A stretch of DNA of 64,000 nt from Cotesia glomerata (GCF_020080835.1 NC_058163.1:20797904-20861903); one strand, 5' to 3'; counted from the stretch's first letter, positions 49,082 through 62,239 are shown. The notes: generated from the sequence alone by a model not told the origin. Numbers and translations: made by a program.

Positions 49082-49897
49082 TTATCGTAGGAATTTTTTC
49101 TACATCACTTTGGACTTTCTTCCTCGTTTTTAATGCAATAAAAGTTGACGTGAGCGACGAACAATGTGTTACATTACGTCCTATTCATTAAACCAGAATA
49201 AAACGTGAAAGAGAACAAAGAATAGTCTGTTCGAACGCCAAGAGTTGAATTTAGGTCCAATTGTTTCTTTTGCTCTGCTCATATAAGGTTTTTAATCGCC
49301 GTTTTGTAATTCAGCTCGATTTTAAGTTTCATTTAATTATAATGAAAAATTTTAACGAGGTATTATAAATATTATTAAAGACGCATTAGCGAATAATCGG
49401 ACAAGTAGATAATTATTAACAAGGGACAGCTATCAAAATGTACCTGGAAAAGTTAGTTGTCAAAGTTGTGGTATTTTGTCGGCGTATGTCTGGCAAATAC
49501 AGATAGAAGATAGAAGATAGAACCAGTCGGATGTCTGGATAATATAACGTCGTCTGAATTGAGGTACACGAGTCATGCAGTACACCGGGGGAGTAAATGG
49601 CACCAGTAAAGAGGGCCGAGCAATTTGTATCAAACGTAAGCCTCTGTAATTGCCGGAGCTTCTTACTCCTCTCCAGTACTTCTGGACCGAAATGTTCTCC
49701 CGGACACTTTACTTGATTTGCATATTGTAATTTATTGTACGGGGGATCTCAATGGTAAAAATTCATGTACATTTATTATTCCTTCATTATGTTTTAAACT
49801 TTAATAATAACAAATAATTTTATTACTTCATTAATAAAATTTTTTTTTTTTTTTCAAATTAATAAATATATTTCTTATTAAAAAATTAATAAATACA

Positions 49898-51447
49898 TCT
49901 ATATTATTAAGAGAATGATACAATTTTGTGGTCAGTGTATTTATATAATAAAATGGGTTTTTATGGTTAAATTTGGTATCATTGGAAAAGTCGTGACCTG
50001 AAGTTGCGCCTTTTCATGGTTTCATATTATTCTCACCAATAGTCAATTTATGATGATAAGTGTTTAATAGGCTACATTCGAAAATGCTCTATCTCTAGAT
50101 ACATAATTAAGAAATGATCTTGTATCTCGTGAACTATTGACATTTTTAAAGATATAAGCTCATCCCGATGTTACACGAATCAAGATCTTTCATTTGAGTA
50201 CCCACATCAATTTTTTATATATTTATATATTAAATAAATATGTATATATAAAAAATATACCAAAATGCATTTGGGTACTCAAATGAAAGTTCTTGATGAG
50301 TGTAACATTAGGATGAGCTTATATCTTTAAAAAGGTCAATAGTTAAGAAAGTACAGTGCAATTTAACAAATATTGTGTAAAATATTTACATTTTTAAAGA
50401 TATAAGCTTATCCCGATGTTACACTCATCAAGACCTTTCATTTGAGTACCCACATCAATTTTTCATATATTTATATGTATTAAATATATGTATATATGAA
50501 AAATATATCAAAATGCATATGGGTACTCAAATGAAAGCTTTTGGTGAGTGCAACATTAGGATGAGCTTATATCTTTAAAAATATCAATAGTTAAGAAAGT
50601 ATAGTGCAATTTAACAAATATCTTGTGAAATATTGACATTTTTAAAGATATAAGCTCATCCCGATGTTACATTCATTAAGACCTTTCATTTAAGTACCCA
50701 CATCAATTGTTTCATATATTTATGTGTTATATATATGTATATATGAAAAATATATCAAAATGCATATGGGTACTCAAATGAAAGCTTTTGGTGAGTGTAA
50801 CATTAGGATGAGCTTATATCTTTAAAAATATCAATAGTTAAGAAAGTATAGTGCAATTTAACAAATATCTTGTGAAATATTGACATTTTGAAAGATATAA
50901 GCTCATCCCGATGTTACACTCATTAAGACCTTTCATTTGAGTACCCACATCAGTTTTTCATATATTTATATATCGATACTGTCATTCTAATACGTCGTAT
51001 CCCACATTTAGAAAATTTTACAGCAGACGGTAAAAACAGTTCATTTTAACATTGATTAAATGGGATTCAACGGATGAAAATATTTATTTAAAAATATTAA
51101 TTAAACTATTTGACCTTTAAATTTTTAATATGACTTGAATAATATTGTTGTGATTCTATTTTTCAAAAAAAGTCAATTTGTCAAATTTTGTGGGATACGA
51201 CGTATTAGAATGACAGTATCGATATATTATATATATGTTTATATGAAAAATATATCAAAATGCATGTGGGTACTCAAATGAAAGCTCTTGATGAGTGTAA
51301 CATCGGAATGAGCTTATATCTTTAAAAACGTCAATAGTTAAAAAAGTACGGTGCAATTTAACAAAAGCCATTATTTAATAAAGCACAATTTTATTTATTT
51401 ATAGTTCACAAGTCACGGCTGTCATATAGTGACTGCAAGGTTGCTAG
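49898..51447 (+). mobile_element. Hairpin-array Helitron, copy H7 (complete, four hairpins)
   Basis: It begins A|TCTATATTATTAAGAGAAT and ends with GTCATATAGTGACTGC, AAGGTTG, CTAG|T (51444-51447), so both canonical ends and the A/T target are kept. Hairpins lie at about 50150-50330, 50398-50575, 50645-50822 and 50893-51323. The last has its loop interrupted by a MITE (50974-51221). Hairpins 2 and 3 and their spacers are nearly identical, so the unit multiplies within copies. Confidence 0.9.
50974..51221. mobile_element. Young MITE with perfect inverted ends (CGATACTGTCATTC)
   Basis: Left arm CGATACTGTCATTCTAATAC onward is matched exactly by the right arm for at least 32 bp, through to TCGTATCCCACA. 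It is 248 bp and inserted in an AT loop of H7, so the exact target duplication is obscured. Confidence 0.82.
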
Positions 51448-52684
51448 TTTTTCATTAAAAAATTAATGAAAATTTTTTTATTAATTTTTTAATAAAAAAT
51501 TATTGAAAAATTTTTCATTAAAATTTGATCTAACAAATTTATAATTCTTTCAATTTTCTTTTAAAAATTAACTCAAAGATTAATTAAATTTTTTTTTTAA
51601 ACATTTATAATGAATAAATCTATTCATTAATTCATGCATAGTCTTAAAGTATGAAACTAGTAGTAAAAATTACCATTCTACATCGTGAATAAAACTATTT
51701 TATCCTTGGCCGAGATTAATCGCAGTCTAATTTAAAAAACTAATATTGACGTCGTAGCGCAACCAAGAACAAAGGATTAATTCAGCTGTAAGCCCAGGAA
51801 ATATTAATTTTAATTTTAATATCCCTCTAAAACTTAACGCTTATTTATTTTTCATCCATTTACGATCCAATGTTTGAAGATAATACAAAAACAGCGAGCA
51901 AAGAGATGAAGGTGCAGGGGTTGAAAGAAAAGGAACCAGTTACAGTCATATTTTAGTGAGTGTGGGACGACACTGTGATCTTTGACGTGTTTCTTTGTTG
52001 TGCTGTGTGTGTCTCAATCAGCCGACAGGCCACGAGCTGTTTACCAATAAATTTTCGTCATTGCTCCGCGGGAAATATCGATTTCTAGCTTGGATACCAG
52101 ACAATTCTTTTCCATTCCTTATTTTTCCATTTATTTTTTCCGTTCGTTTCATTCAGAGGAACACATTCGCTGGTTCAACGCTTCGGTCTTCGAGTTTTAC
52201 ATTTTTTGGCACGAGAAACTTTTCAAATAATTCTGCAGCTTGACTCGGAAAAATATTATTGTCCCAATAATAAATTTATGAGGAAATTTAATTGAAGGTC
52301 GGCTTTTGATGATTATAAAGTAGTTGCGACACTTTTGGTTATATTATTCCGATCACAATGCAAGAGTCTTTTTTATTTGATCCAGCTCTTTATCTTCATC
52401 TTAGTACCTACAACCACACACTTATTAGATCCTCACTAAGCTCTGCATCTCTTGACGCAGTGACGCTAATGCATATTCAATATTAAACTCATGCCTGGAA
52501 TTTACAGATCAGGCTAAGATATTTAAATTTTCAGCTGAAAAATAATATCATTTTTTCTAATAATTTTCACTTTTACTCCTAAATTTAAAAAACAAAAACA
52601 ATTACAGAATTTATTCTGTTTATTTATGACGGAGATAATAATTTAGGTACTGTTAAGATATAAATTTAAATATATTAATAGCTA
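51448..52684. other. Non-coding region with moderate-GC island 51,880-52,500
   Basis: Single-copy within the window. The open frame 51995-52243 has no family resemblance and no coding-like composition. I see nothing to annotate. Confidence 0.4.
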
Positions 52685-52883
52685 ATAGCAACCTTGCAGT
52701 CACTATGTGACTGCCGTGACTTGTGAATTATAAATAAATTAAATTTTGCTTTATTAAATCATGACTTTTGTTAAATTGCACTGTACTTCCTTAACTATTG
52801 ACAGTTTTAAAGATATAAGCTCATCCCGATGTTACACTCATCAAAAGTTTTCATTTGAGTACCCACATGCATTTTTATGTATT

Positions 52884-52933
<50 letters not shown>

Positions 52934-54249
52934 GGATGAAAAATTGATATGGGTACTTAAATGAAAGGTCTCGATGAGTGTAGTGTCAGGATGAGCTTAT
53001 ATCTTCAAAAATGTTTGTAGTTGACAAGATACAAGGTTATTTCTTAATTATTGATATTTTTAAAGATGTAAGCTTATCCTGATGTTACACACATCAAGAG
53101 CTTTCATTTGAGTACCCACATGCATTTTGATATATTTTTCATAGATACATATATACATATATATAAATATATGAAAAATTGATAGAGGTACTCAAATGGA
53201 AGGTCTCGATGAGCCTAACATCGGGATGAGCTTATATCTTTAAAAATGTCAATAGTTTTCAAGATATAAGGTCATTTCTTAATTATGTATCTACACGGAA
53301 AAAAGTAAACTGTAATAAATAACAGTCGATTTATAATAAGTAATGATCAACTGCTAAAAATTACCATTTCAAACAGTAAAATCGTGATTTTACAATTCAC
53401 TTTATAATATTTATCATTTAAACGTTACAATTTACTCTTTACATGGAAGAAAATACTATTTCAAACAGTAATATTCGCTATGTGAATGTCTAAAATGTTA
53501 AAGTATAATAATTAAGAATTCAGACTTTGATATTTATCATTTCGTACCTAAAAAATGATGTTATGATATGTAAAAAGTATAAAATAAAGTTAGTAAATTT
53601 CTAATACAAGCAACGTCAATATTTACAAAGTAAAACGGTAAATTTTAAACGCAACGCTAAAAATCAAACTGTAATTATTGAATTGTTTGGACTGATAAAA
53701 TGTATATTTTAAAAGTATAATTTTTAGTGTTTCAAACGTTAAATTCTCCCAGAGTGAGACCCCCTTCTCTTTCATCTGAGTTCCCCTTCTCCTCATAATA
53801 TCGACTATATATTGAAATGGCAATTTTTACTGTTTGTAACTGTAATTTTTAAAGATGAAAGAGTCGTTATTTACTATAGTGACAGCTACTAATCACTTAT
53901 TTTGGATATTAAATTATAAATTGTGGCTTTATACTTTCTACATTAAGTTCTGTAATATTTATATTTTGGCCACCCCGATGTCCGCTTTACTGTTTGAAAC
54001 TATAAAAATTAACCGGAATCCGAGTGAATATTACAGTTTACTTTTTTCCGTGTAGAGATAGAGAATTTTCGAATGCAGCCTAAATACTTATCATAATAAA
54101 TTGACTATCGGTAAGAATGATATTAAATCATGAAAAGTTACAAATTTAAGTCAAGACCTGTCCAATGACATTAAATTTCACTAAAAAAACCGATTTATCA
54201 TGTGACCATCCTGGACACAAAATTTTTCTTATACTCTTAATAATATAGA
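52685..54249 (-). mobile_element. Hairpin-array Helitron, copy H8, with nested MITE
   Basis: The left terminus is TAGCAACCTTGCAGTCACTA and the right end CTTAATAATATAGA|T. There are two hairpins (about 52808-53005 with a (TA)n loop at 52884-52931, and 53066-53245). The 5' part is interrupted by the MITE at 53294-54052. Confidence 0.87.
53294..54052 (+). mobile_element. CACGGAAAAAAGTAAAC MITE family, copy 2
   Basis: 759 bp with ends CACGGAAAAAAGTAAACTG both ways (right end slightly different), flanked by TA. Sister Helitrons read GTATCTAGAGATA without it, so the TA duplication is directly supported. It matches 43519-44756. Confidence 0.88.
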
Positions 54250-55564
54250 TTATTTGGAAACAATTTATGTTAATTTAAAAAAAATTTTAATTATGAGAAT
54301 TTTGATAAAAAATCTGTAAAATTACCAAAATATTTTTTGATAAAATAGGATTTATATAGTTTTATCTAAAATATAAAAATAAAAAAAAAACTAAACGATC
54401 AATAAATGAAAACATGAGTGAATATTTAACGATAAAAAGTTTTACCAAATAATCAAAGTGAATATTTAAAAAAAGTATTTATTTACGGTCTTAAACTCTG
54501 ACCGTGTAATAGGTATAAACTAGTACCGAATAAATACGATGTGGCACATTAATTAAACTTAAAGTTACTTCTTGTTCGATCACAGTTGCCTTCATTTCCA
54601 TCCTCAGAGTGAGACCCACCCCTAGAGCCCGAGCACCAAGTAGAGGCATGACTACTGCAGTAGTCACCTTTTCATCCTCGCAGACAACCAGCCCACAAAT
54701 AAAACCCCCGATACCCACCAACATCCACCACCCAGATGTATTACTATGTATCTCCTCGTTTGGCTGCAGAGCCACGTTCCGACTACAGTGTACGAATAGA
54801 GGAGTCTCGGAGTGTAGAAGCTCGGTAGGAGGAGCAGCTGCCAAAACTATTACGAAAATTTCGTGTTCTAAATACACACGCGGCAAGCCCGGAAACTTCT
54901 CTCTGCATTCCCTTTTCTCACCCTTTTCCCATTACCTCTTTATTCTCCATACACACACATGTACACATGTATGTAAACTCATACTCACACCTCGGTGCCT
55001 AACTTGTAATTTTTTTTACACTTTTTACTTCAGCACTCTATACTGCGCTATTATGTAACCTTAATGAATATCCGGTCTGACTATACGCTAAATTTTTCCA
55101 CTTAAACAAGACATTTTCCCGTAATTGAAGATCTTGTCTAATAATTAAATTTTTAGTGCTCAAATTACATGATTGTAATTTACAATAAGATATATATATT
55201 TCATTTATTTTATCTCGGTCGTTAATGTTTGAGTAGTTTTTTGGGAACAAAGTTTTTTAAATTACTCGGAAGTTCTGACAAATTTATCGAGTTTAGATTT
55301 TTAGTTTCATCTAATGGAACAGTCATTATTTATTTATTTATTATCGTTTTTGTTGTAATTTATAACTAATAAAAAAAATTAGACATTTTAAGACTTAAAA
55401 AAAAACAACTAGTAAATTAATAAATTTTTTTTTATTTTTTATATTACTTAAAATTTATATTAAAAATATTTCAGAATGGATTTAAGTATATAAATTTTTC
55501 TAAGCCATTAATATTATTATCATTATTAATTTTTAAGCTAGATTAAAAAAATTAATAATAATAA
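54250..55564. other. Non-coding region with GC-rich island 54,590-54,900
   Basis: The island is open on both strands (plus 54609-55058, minus 54886-54491), which is unusual in this AT-rich setting. Neither frame resembles a known family. It may be an exon of an unknown or non-coding transcript. The remainder is AT-rich. Confidence 0.35.
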
Positions 55565-57573
55565 TTCGCAACCTTGCAGTCACTCCGTGACTGCCACACA
55601 GAAAAAAAGAATTATTTGTCTCAAATAAATCAATTTATTTAAGTCATTTTTTAAAATATTTCTTTACGACAACTATATATATATATATATATATATATTT
55701 GGTACAAGTAAATATAACACTTGACTTGAATTATTTTATTATTTGTCAGAAATATATCATTTATTTGTGGTAAAGATGCTAAGTTTGTCCGAAACAACGA
55801 CATCTTTGGCATTAAAACTCTCAATTACTGCTCTCATGACGTCACTTGAACGTTGAAAACAAAACTTGAATGTTTTGATTGCAACTTAAGCTACAGCGAC
55901 GTTTCAAAAAATAGTTTATTTGCATACATAATAGTGCTTGCATAAATAATATTAATTAATAACTATTTATTAATTGGGAATTAAAAAAAGTCATACCTAA
56001 CCTATATGGTAAGGTGTTTAAAATATTATATTTTACGAAAACAAATATAAATTATCAACCTACAATTAACATTTTCATTCAATAGAAGACACGGAAAATA
56101 TTTCATTATTCAACTAAAAGAATAAAAAATAATTTTTTTTCATTTTAAAGCCATTATAATTTCAAAAAATTGATAAAATTAATTTAGCAGATATTTAATA
56201 ATTTGTAGAACTTTTGTTAACAAATAAATTATGGCAACAAAAAATAAGAAAAAAAATTGACATAGAAATTTAAAAAAATTAAAAATGCAATTTTTAAAAA
56301 ATAATTTTTTAGAATTAATTTATTTGTTAAATAAAATTAAAAATTGGTGAAGTGACAGCTAACTTTAATGTTACAATAAATTTTAAAAGTTCATTATTGT
56401 CGTCAACTATGATTTATTTACCACAAATAAATCATATCTTTACCATGAATAAACTATTTATTTTACGCAACTAAATCGCTCAAATATATTATATATTTAA
56501 CAGAAATAAATATTTATTTGACCATATCCAACTATCTTATATATTTGGCTCAAATAAATCTTATTTCGATCAAATATTTCTTTTTTTCTGTGCATGACTT
56601 ATAAACTATAAATAAAAAAAATTTTGTTTTATTAAATAATGATTTTTGTTAAATTGTACTGTATTTTCTTAAATATTGACGTTTTTAAAGATATAAGCTC
56701 ATCCCGATGTTACACTCATCAAGAGCTTTCATTTGAGTAACCACATGCATTTTGATATATTTTTCATATATACATATATATAAATATATGAAAAATTGAT
56801 AGAGGTACTCAAATGAAAGGTCTTGATAAATGTAACATCGGGATGAGCTTAGATCTTTAAAAATGTCAATAGTTAACAAGATACAAGGTCATTTCTTAAT
56901 TATTGATATTTTTAAAGATGTAAGCTCATCCCGATCTTACACTTATCGAGAGCTTTCATTTGAGTACCCACATGCATTTTTGATATATTTTTCATATATA
57001 CATATATATGATATATATAAATATATGAAAAATTGATGTGGGTACTCAAATGGAAAGTCTCGATGAGTGTAACATCATGATGAGCTTATATCTTCAATAA
57101 CATCATTAGGTGACAAGATACAATATCATTTCTTAATTATTGATATTTTTAAAGATTTAAGCTCATCCCGATGTTACACTCATCAAGAGCTTTTATTTGA
57201 GTATCCACATGCATTTTGATATATTTTTCATACATACATATATAAATCATTTATTTGTGGTATGTATTTCATACATACATATGTAAATATATGAAAAATT
57301 GATGTGGGTAGTCAAATGAAAGGTCTCAAGGAGTGTAATGTCGGGGTGAGCTTATATCTTCAAAAATGACAATAGTTCACAAGATACAAGGTAATTTCTT
57401 AATTATATATGTATCTAGAAATAGAGCATTTTCGAATGCAGCTCAAATACTTATCATCATAAATTGACTATCGGTGAAACTGATATGAAACCTTGAAAAA
57501 GCACAACTTCAAGTCCTTTGCAATGACCTTAAATTTCTCTTAATATTTCCTAATATTCTCTTAATAATATAGA
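55565..57573 (-). mobile_element. Hairpin-array Helitron, copy H9, with 996 bp MITE in its 3' hairpin
   Basis: The left terminus is CGCAACCTTGCAGTCACTCC; the MITE 55597-56592 follows directly after the terminal stem-loop. Three hairpins lie at about 56690-56855, 56925-57095 and 57155-57365, and the end is TCTTAATAATATAGA|T. Confidence 0.85.
55597..56592. mobile_element. MITE with CACAGAAAAAAAGAATTATTTG-type ends
   Basis: The left end CACAGAAAAAAAGAATTATT and right end (inverse) CACAGAAAAAAAGAAATATT are flanked by CA. Inner AAATAAAT-rich arms also pair (TTTGTCTCAAATAAATC against TTTGGCTCAAATAAATC). It contains a copy of the TTTAATGTCAT repeat at 56140-56375. Confidence 0.75.
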
Positions 57574-58721
57574 TGATAATAATAATAATAACACATATTA
57601 AAAAAATTTCAGAAATGATTATTATTATATAATTAATTTTTTTAAAATGCAAAAAAGTTAACTTATAGACTTTGATCGTAGATAACTTAATATAAGATGA
57701 TAAATTCTAAAACTATATAACGAAAGAGAAATTCTGAAACGTGAATTCTAAAAAGGTTTTGTAAAAATACAATGTAAAGTAAAGGTATTGTATATTGTAT
57801 AAAGTTGTAAGGACAGCAAAAGTTTAAGTAGCATTGAGAGAAGTACACTAGAAGCCCAAAGTTTTATTACCATAAGCTAAATTTACCCGGGAGGAATTTT
57901 CCGGGTTGCATAAATATACTTTGAGTTTGCTTCTCAAACTCAAAAAATAACACGATCAGTGCATTAAAAAACAAAAGTTTGTTAAAAATGCAGCCCGATG
58001 TGAATATTTAAAGAGAAAAAATAAATCCCGGAGATATTGAGGGCGAAAATGTAGACGAGAAACTCAAGTCAGCTTTTGGTCTATATATTTTAGTGGTATC
58101 TCGTATATTTGTCAGAAATGATAGGGCTCAGCAATAAAACAAAATGATGCGCTGGGATAGAAGATAGGACGCTGGTGGTTGGTTTGTTGAGCTGTGAATG
58201 TGATACGCGCTTACACAATAACAAGCTCAAGTGTAAGCAACAGTCACTAGTCACTGGCCATATATTTATATTCACACCTATTTACTTTGTTTTTACGTGT
58301 TTCTGTGAATTTATGCACGGAAAGTAACTGAGGAAGAGATTTACCCGGGAATGAAGAAAAATGCGCGTGACGTGCTATGTACTCGTGTGGATTGAGTTAA
58401 TACTACTTTTATAGGGAGCAAAAAAGGCTCGCTAGTCACCGTGCCGTGTTACATGTTACACATAACATAACACATCAACGTTCCATCTAATAATGGAAAT
58501 TCCCAGGGTTCTTTATATACTTGTTAGAGTATCAAATTTAGTGTCGGTAATTTCCGCTAGGTGACGCATGATTGCTGATTTTTCTCGAATCTAAAGAGTT
58601 AAGTTTTATTCTATATTTATAGAACAAATTTTGATATTTTCTTAAATGAAATAATATTAATAAATTAATAATATAATTTATTAATAATAATAACACGTAT
58701 ATAACATGTATAATAACATGT
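57574..58721. other. Non-coding region, single-copy island 57,830-58,560
   Basis: Moderate GC, with two TTTACCCGGGA words (about 57885 and 58342). No coding frame was recognised. Confidence 0.4.
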
Positions 58722-60072
58722 AAATAACACGTAAAAAAATTTTATTTACGTTTTCATTCGGTAAAACTACGAAAAAATTTTTTTTATGCATTTTTCGTTA
58801 ATTATTCTTTTAGGAAATTTAATTCTCTACAAAAAAGTAGTGAAGTAGTTTCTTCGTAATCTTAACTATTAAAAAGTTATTGAGCTTTAAATACTCGCAC
58901 AAAAGAAAATTTGAACGAAGATAGTTTCAAAGCATCTTTTCGAAAACTTTTTTGGTAACTGCATGTATTTATTTCAAAATTTATCAAACTAGATTGTTTC
59001 TAATATAATTAACATATGTCTTTTGGTGAAGTATTAACTGTGAATTATGAATAATTTTTCTCATTACAATTTGGATGTTTTTTCCTATGAGCAATGATTT
59101 TTTAAAATTGAACTTGAATTTCATTACGGAATCTGAATCAAGAGCAAGCTAGTACTCCCGGATGTATACTGAATTTAATTTTTTTATTTAAGAACATGTA
59201 GGACAGGTGAATATTTAAATTTTGAACACGATGCTGGGACGCTTTTTGACCGAATGAAAAATCATGAAACTTTGCAGAAGAACGTAAATAGAAGTCCTTC
59301 GTGACTTGATTCTTTTATTTTTAAATTTAATCATTGAAAAAAAAATGATAAATAAACAGGTAGAGTTCGTGCGTAAAACTGCCTTATCTCAGGAGTCATC
59401 ACATATTTAAGTAAATAAGCTTGACTATAAAGAAATTGCTAATAAACATACAACCAATATAATCTATGAGACTTATTTAATTTTTTGGTTATTTCTTATT
59501 TTAGTTTATATTACTTATAAGACATAATTATTAAAATGCAGCCAGGTTAGGGTAAAAAACTAATTATCAACAAAAAATTTAATTTACTATATATCTTCAT
59601 GTAGGCCGCAAGAGAGTGCTAAAAGTAAATTATCTAGTTTAATTTTATTAAGCAGTGGTTAAAGTATTTACAAAGTCTGGTAATCTCCTTCAGTGCATTT
59701 TACATGTGGTTCAAATAAACAAACCGATATATTCAATTGTCATTTGTTGTCACTGGTCCAGACTGAATTACCGATATCAGACTGTATACCATGTTTTTAA
59801 GAAAAAAATATAAATTACATAATCAAATACTTTGAAACAGAAAATGTGATACAACGTGGATTCTAAAATCATATCTGATTAAATTTTCTTTTATTGCGAG
59901 TATTTAAAGCTTAATAACTTTTTACTTGTCAGGATTACGAAAAAACTACCTCAGTACTTTTTTGTAGAAAATTAAATTTTCTACAAGAATAATTGACGAA
60001 AAATACAAAAAAAAATTTTTTTCGTAGTTTTACCGGATGAAAACGTAAATAAAATTTTTTTACGTGTTATTT
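58722..60072. mobile_element. Large foldback element, ~195 bp inverted arms
   Basis: The left arm (58722-58917) starts AAATAACACGTAAAAAAATT and the right arm (59882-60072) is its inverse. Long matching words include CGTAAATAAAATTTTTTTAC, GTTTTACCGGATGAAAACG (left GTTTTCATTCGGTAAAAC) and GAGTATTTAAAGCT. The ~960 bp centre has no open frame of note. Confidence 0.78.
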
Positions 60073-60190
60073 AAATGGGAAATCAAGGTATCAAGCTGCG
60101 CTTTGGAGAGAATTTTTTTTATACCTTAGAGAAGTTTTTAAGACAGCAGCACTTGAAAAAAAAAATAAAAATGTTTTTTTTGGACTACTC
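60073..60190. other. Short spacer between foldback element and Helitron H10
   Basis: The words GGAGAGAATTTTTTTTATAC and TTTTTTTTGGACTACTC recall the ends of element Z (9970-11832), so it may be a fragment of a related foldback element. Confidence 0.25.
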
Positions 60191-60789
60191 TAATATACAT
60201 ATATAATATCTATAAATATATGAAAAATTGATGTGGGTACTCAAATGAAAGGTCTCGACGAGTGTAACATCGGAATGAGCTTATATCTCTAAAAATATCA
60301 ATAATTACAAATGATATTGTACCTTGTTACCTAATGATGTAATTGAAGATATAAGCTCATCTTGATGTTACACTCGTCGAGCCCTTTCATCTGAGTACCC
60401 ACATCAATTTTTCATATATTTACATATATTATAAATATTTATGTATGAAATATATAAAATATATGAAAAATTGATATGGGTACTCAAATGAAAGGTCTCG
60501 ATGACTATAATGTCGGGGTGAGCTTATATCTTTAAAAATGTCAATAGTTCACAAGATACAAGGTCATTTCTTAATTATGTATCTAGAGCATTTTCGATAT
60601 ATAAAGCATTTTCGAATGCAACCTAAGTACTTATATTAAATTGACTATCGGTGATAATGATATTAAATCATGAAAAGTTACAAATTTAAGTCAAGACCTG
60701 TGCAATGACATTAAATTTCACTAAAAAAACCGATTTATCATTTGACTATCCTGGGCACAAAATTTTTCTTATTCTCTTAACAATATCGA
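60190..60789 (-). mobile_element. Hairpin-array Helitron fragment H10
   Basis: It starts inside a hairpin loop (60190), contains half a hairpin and one full hairpin (about 60345-60530), and ends CTTAACAATATCGA|T. The CTAG side is missing. Confidence 0.75.
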
Positions 60790-61869
60790 TTATGAAGCAA
60801 GATATAAAAATTAAAAAATAAGAAAATATCCTTAAATAATGATTGACATAAAAATTAATTAATAAAAATTTTTGAAAGAATAAAATTAGTTTTTATTTTT
60901 TTTTGGAGAATTTTTCTTCTATAAATTTTATTTTTAACTAAAAATCAAATTAATCTTTGCCCGAAATAAGCTTAAATAAAAATTAAACAGTTAATAAAAA
61001 TAAAATAATAATTTTTTCGTTTTTCATGTAAAAAAATTTTTTTTCAAGTATTTATTAGATAATTTTACAAAAAATAACTTCAAACCGAAACGCTAATACA
61101 AGTTTGGTAAATTTCCTCAGCTATTTCGCCTACTCACTTGAGTCTGACAAGGGGTCGTTGGGGTGGCAGAGGGTGCGAAAGTACCTTTCCAGTGGCTCGA
61201 ATGAGCCTCCAATTTTCGTTCGCAAGCTTACATCAAGTGGGTACATACTCGAGTTAACGACTTGATTCACTCTGAATTTCGGGCTTGGGTTCGAGCTGCC
61301 TAAAATCTTCTCCGAACGGAACGGTCAAAAAGACGGCAAGTAAATTAAGTAAAGAGATGTTCGTTAATAAGAACCACTAACAATAATCACAATTGTAATG
61401 GCGAAATAAACTTAATAAGCTTATTTAATATATCATTACTGGAATCAATATAGTGTCAGGAGTTGCGGGGTATTTTTTTCCGAGTTTAAAGATCTTCAGT
61501 GCACAGCGTGAAGGTAATACACATCCTCGGAAGGGTGATTGTATCCCAGGGGTTTATCCACCTGTCTTATCTTGGCGTACTTCAGTAGTTAATATCTCGG
61601 TGGTATCAAACGAAACGCCGGAAGGTAATCCCTAAGGCCGTTTCGTTACTCTCACACTCCCACTCACACGAGTTTTCCTCCGCTTTACACTCCACATTCT
61701 CTTTGTTCGCGAGCTTGAAGACACGCGAATAGAGTTCTGTCGAGTAACACTATCGCGTTGCCTTCTGCCGCGATTAAACAAATAAATTATTTTTTAGTGT
61801 TACACTTAAGCTAGTACTTGATTACATTTTTGTAAAAGTGGGAGAATATTTTAATTTATTAATTTTTTA
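60790..61869. other. Non-coding region with moderate-GC island 61,080-61,770
   Basis: The open frame 61453-61635 is without family resemblance. No gene was seen. Confidence 0.4.
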
Positions 61870-62082
61870 CTAGTACTTTGCACTCACTATGTGACTACTG
61901 TGACTTGTGAACTATAAAAAATTAAAATTTTGCTTTATTAAATAATGACTTTTGTTAAATTGCACTGTACTTTCTTAAATATTGACGTTTTTAAAGATAT
62001 AAGCTCATCCTGATGTTACACTCATCAAGAGGTTTCATTTGAGTATCCACATACATTTTGATATATTTTTCATATATTCATA
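61870..62082 (-). mobile_element. Hairpin-array Helitron fragment H11, truncated
   Basis: It starts CTAGTACTTTGCACTCACTA (degenerate terminus) and contains the first hairpin arm, then breaks off in the loop where a different Helitron 5' end begins. Confidence 0.75.
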
Positions 62083-62239
62083 TCTATACTAATAAATGGA
62101 AAGCCGGTTTTTTCGTCCGATTATACTGCAAAAACTACTGAACCGATCGGAATAATACTTATACCATAAGATGCAGCGTGTTTCGGAGAAGGTTTTAGTA
62201 CATGATATGTTGGTGATTACTTATCCGGAAGCTATATTT
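62083..62239 (+). mobile_element. 5' end of a second Helitron family
   Basis: It begins A|TCTATACTAATAAATGG and continues into AAACTACTGAACCGATCGG, the form of 5' terminus I know from insect Helitrons. Element Y follows at 62240; the 3' end is not identified in the window. Confidence 0.6.

Larger units (their letters stand above)
48187..49897. other. Non-coding region with palindrome cluster and (TAA)n
   Basis: Contains the TCGGTAG palindrome cluster (48724-48908), a degenerate MITE-like end at 48935-49015, a (TAA)n microsatellite at 49031-49081, and a moderate-GC single-copy island (49090-49760) with no recognisable protein. Confidence 0.5.
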
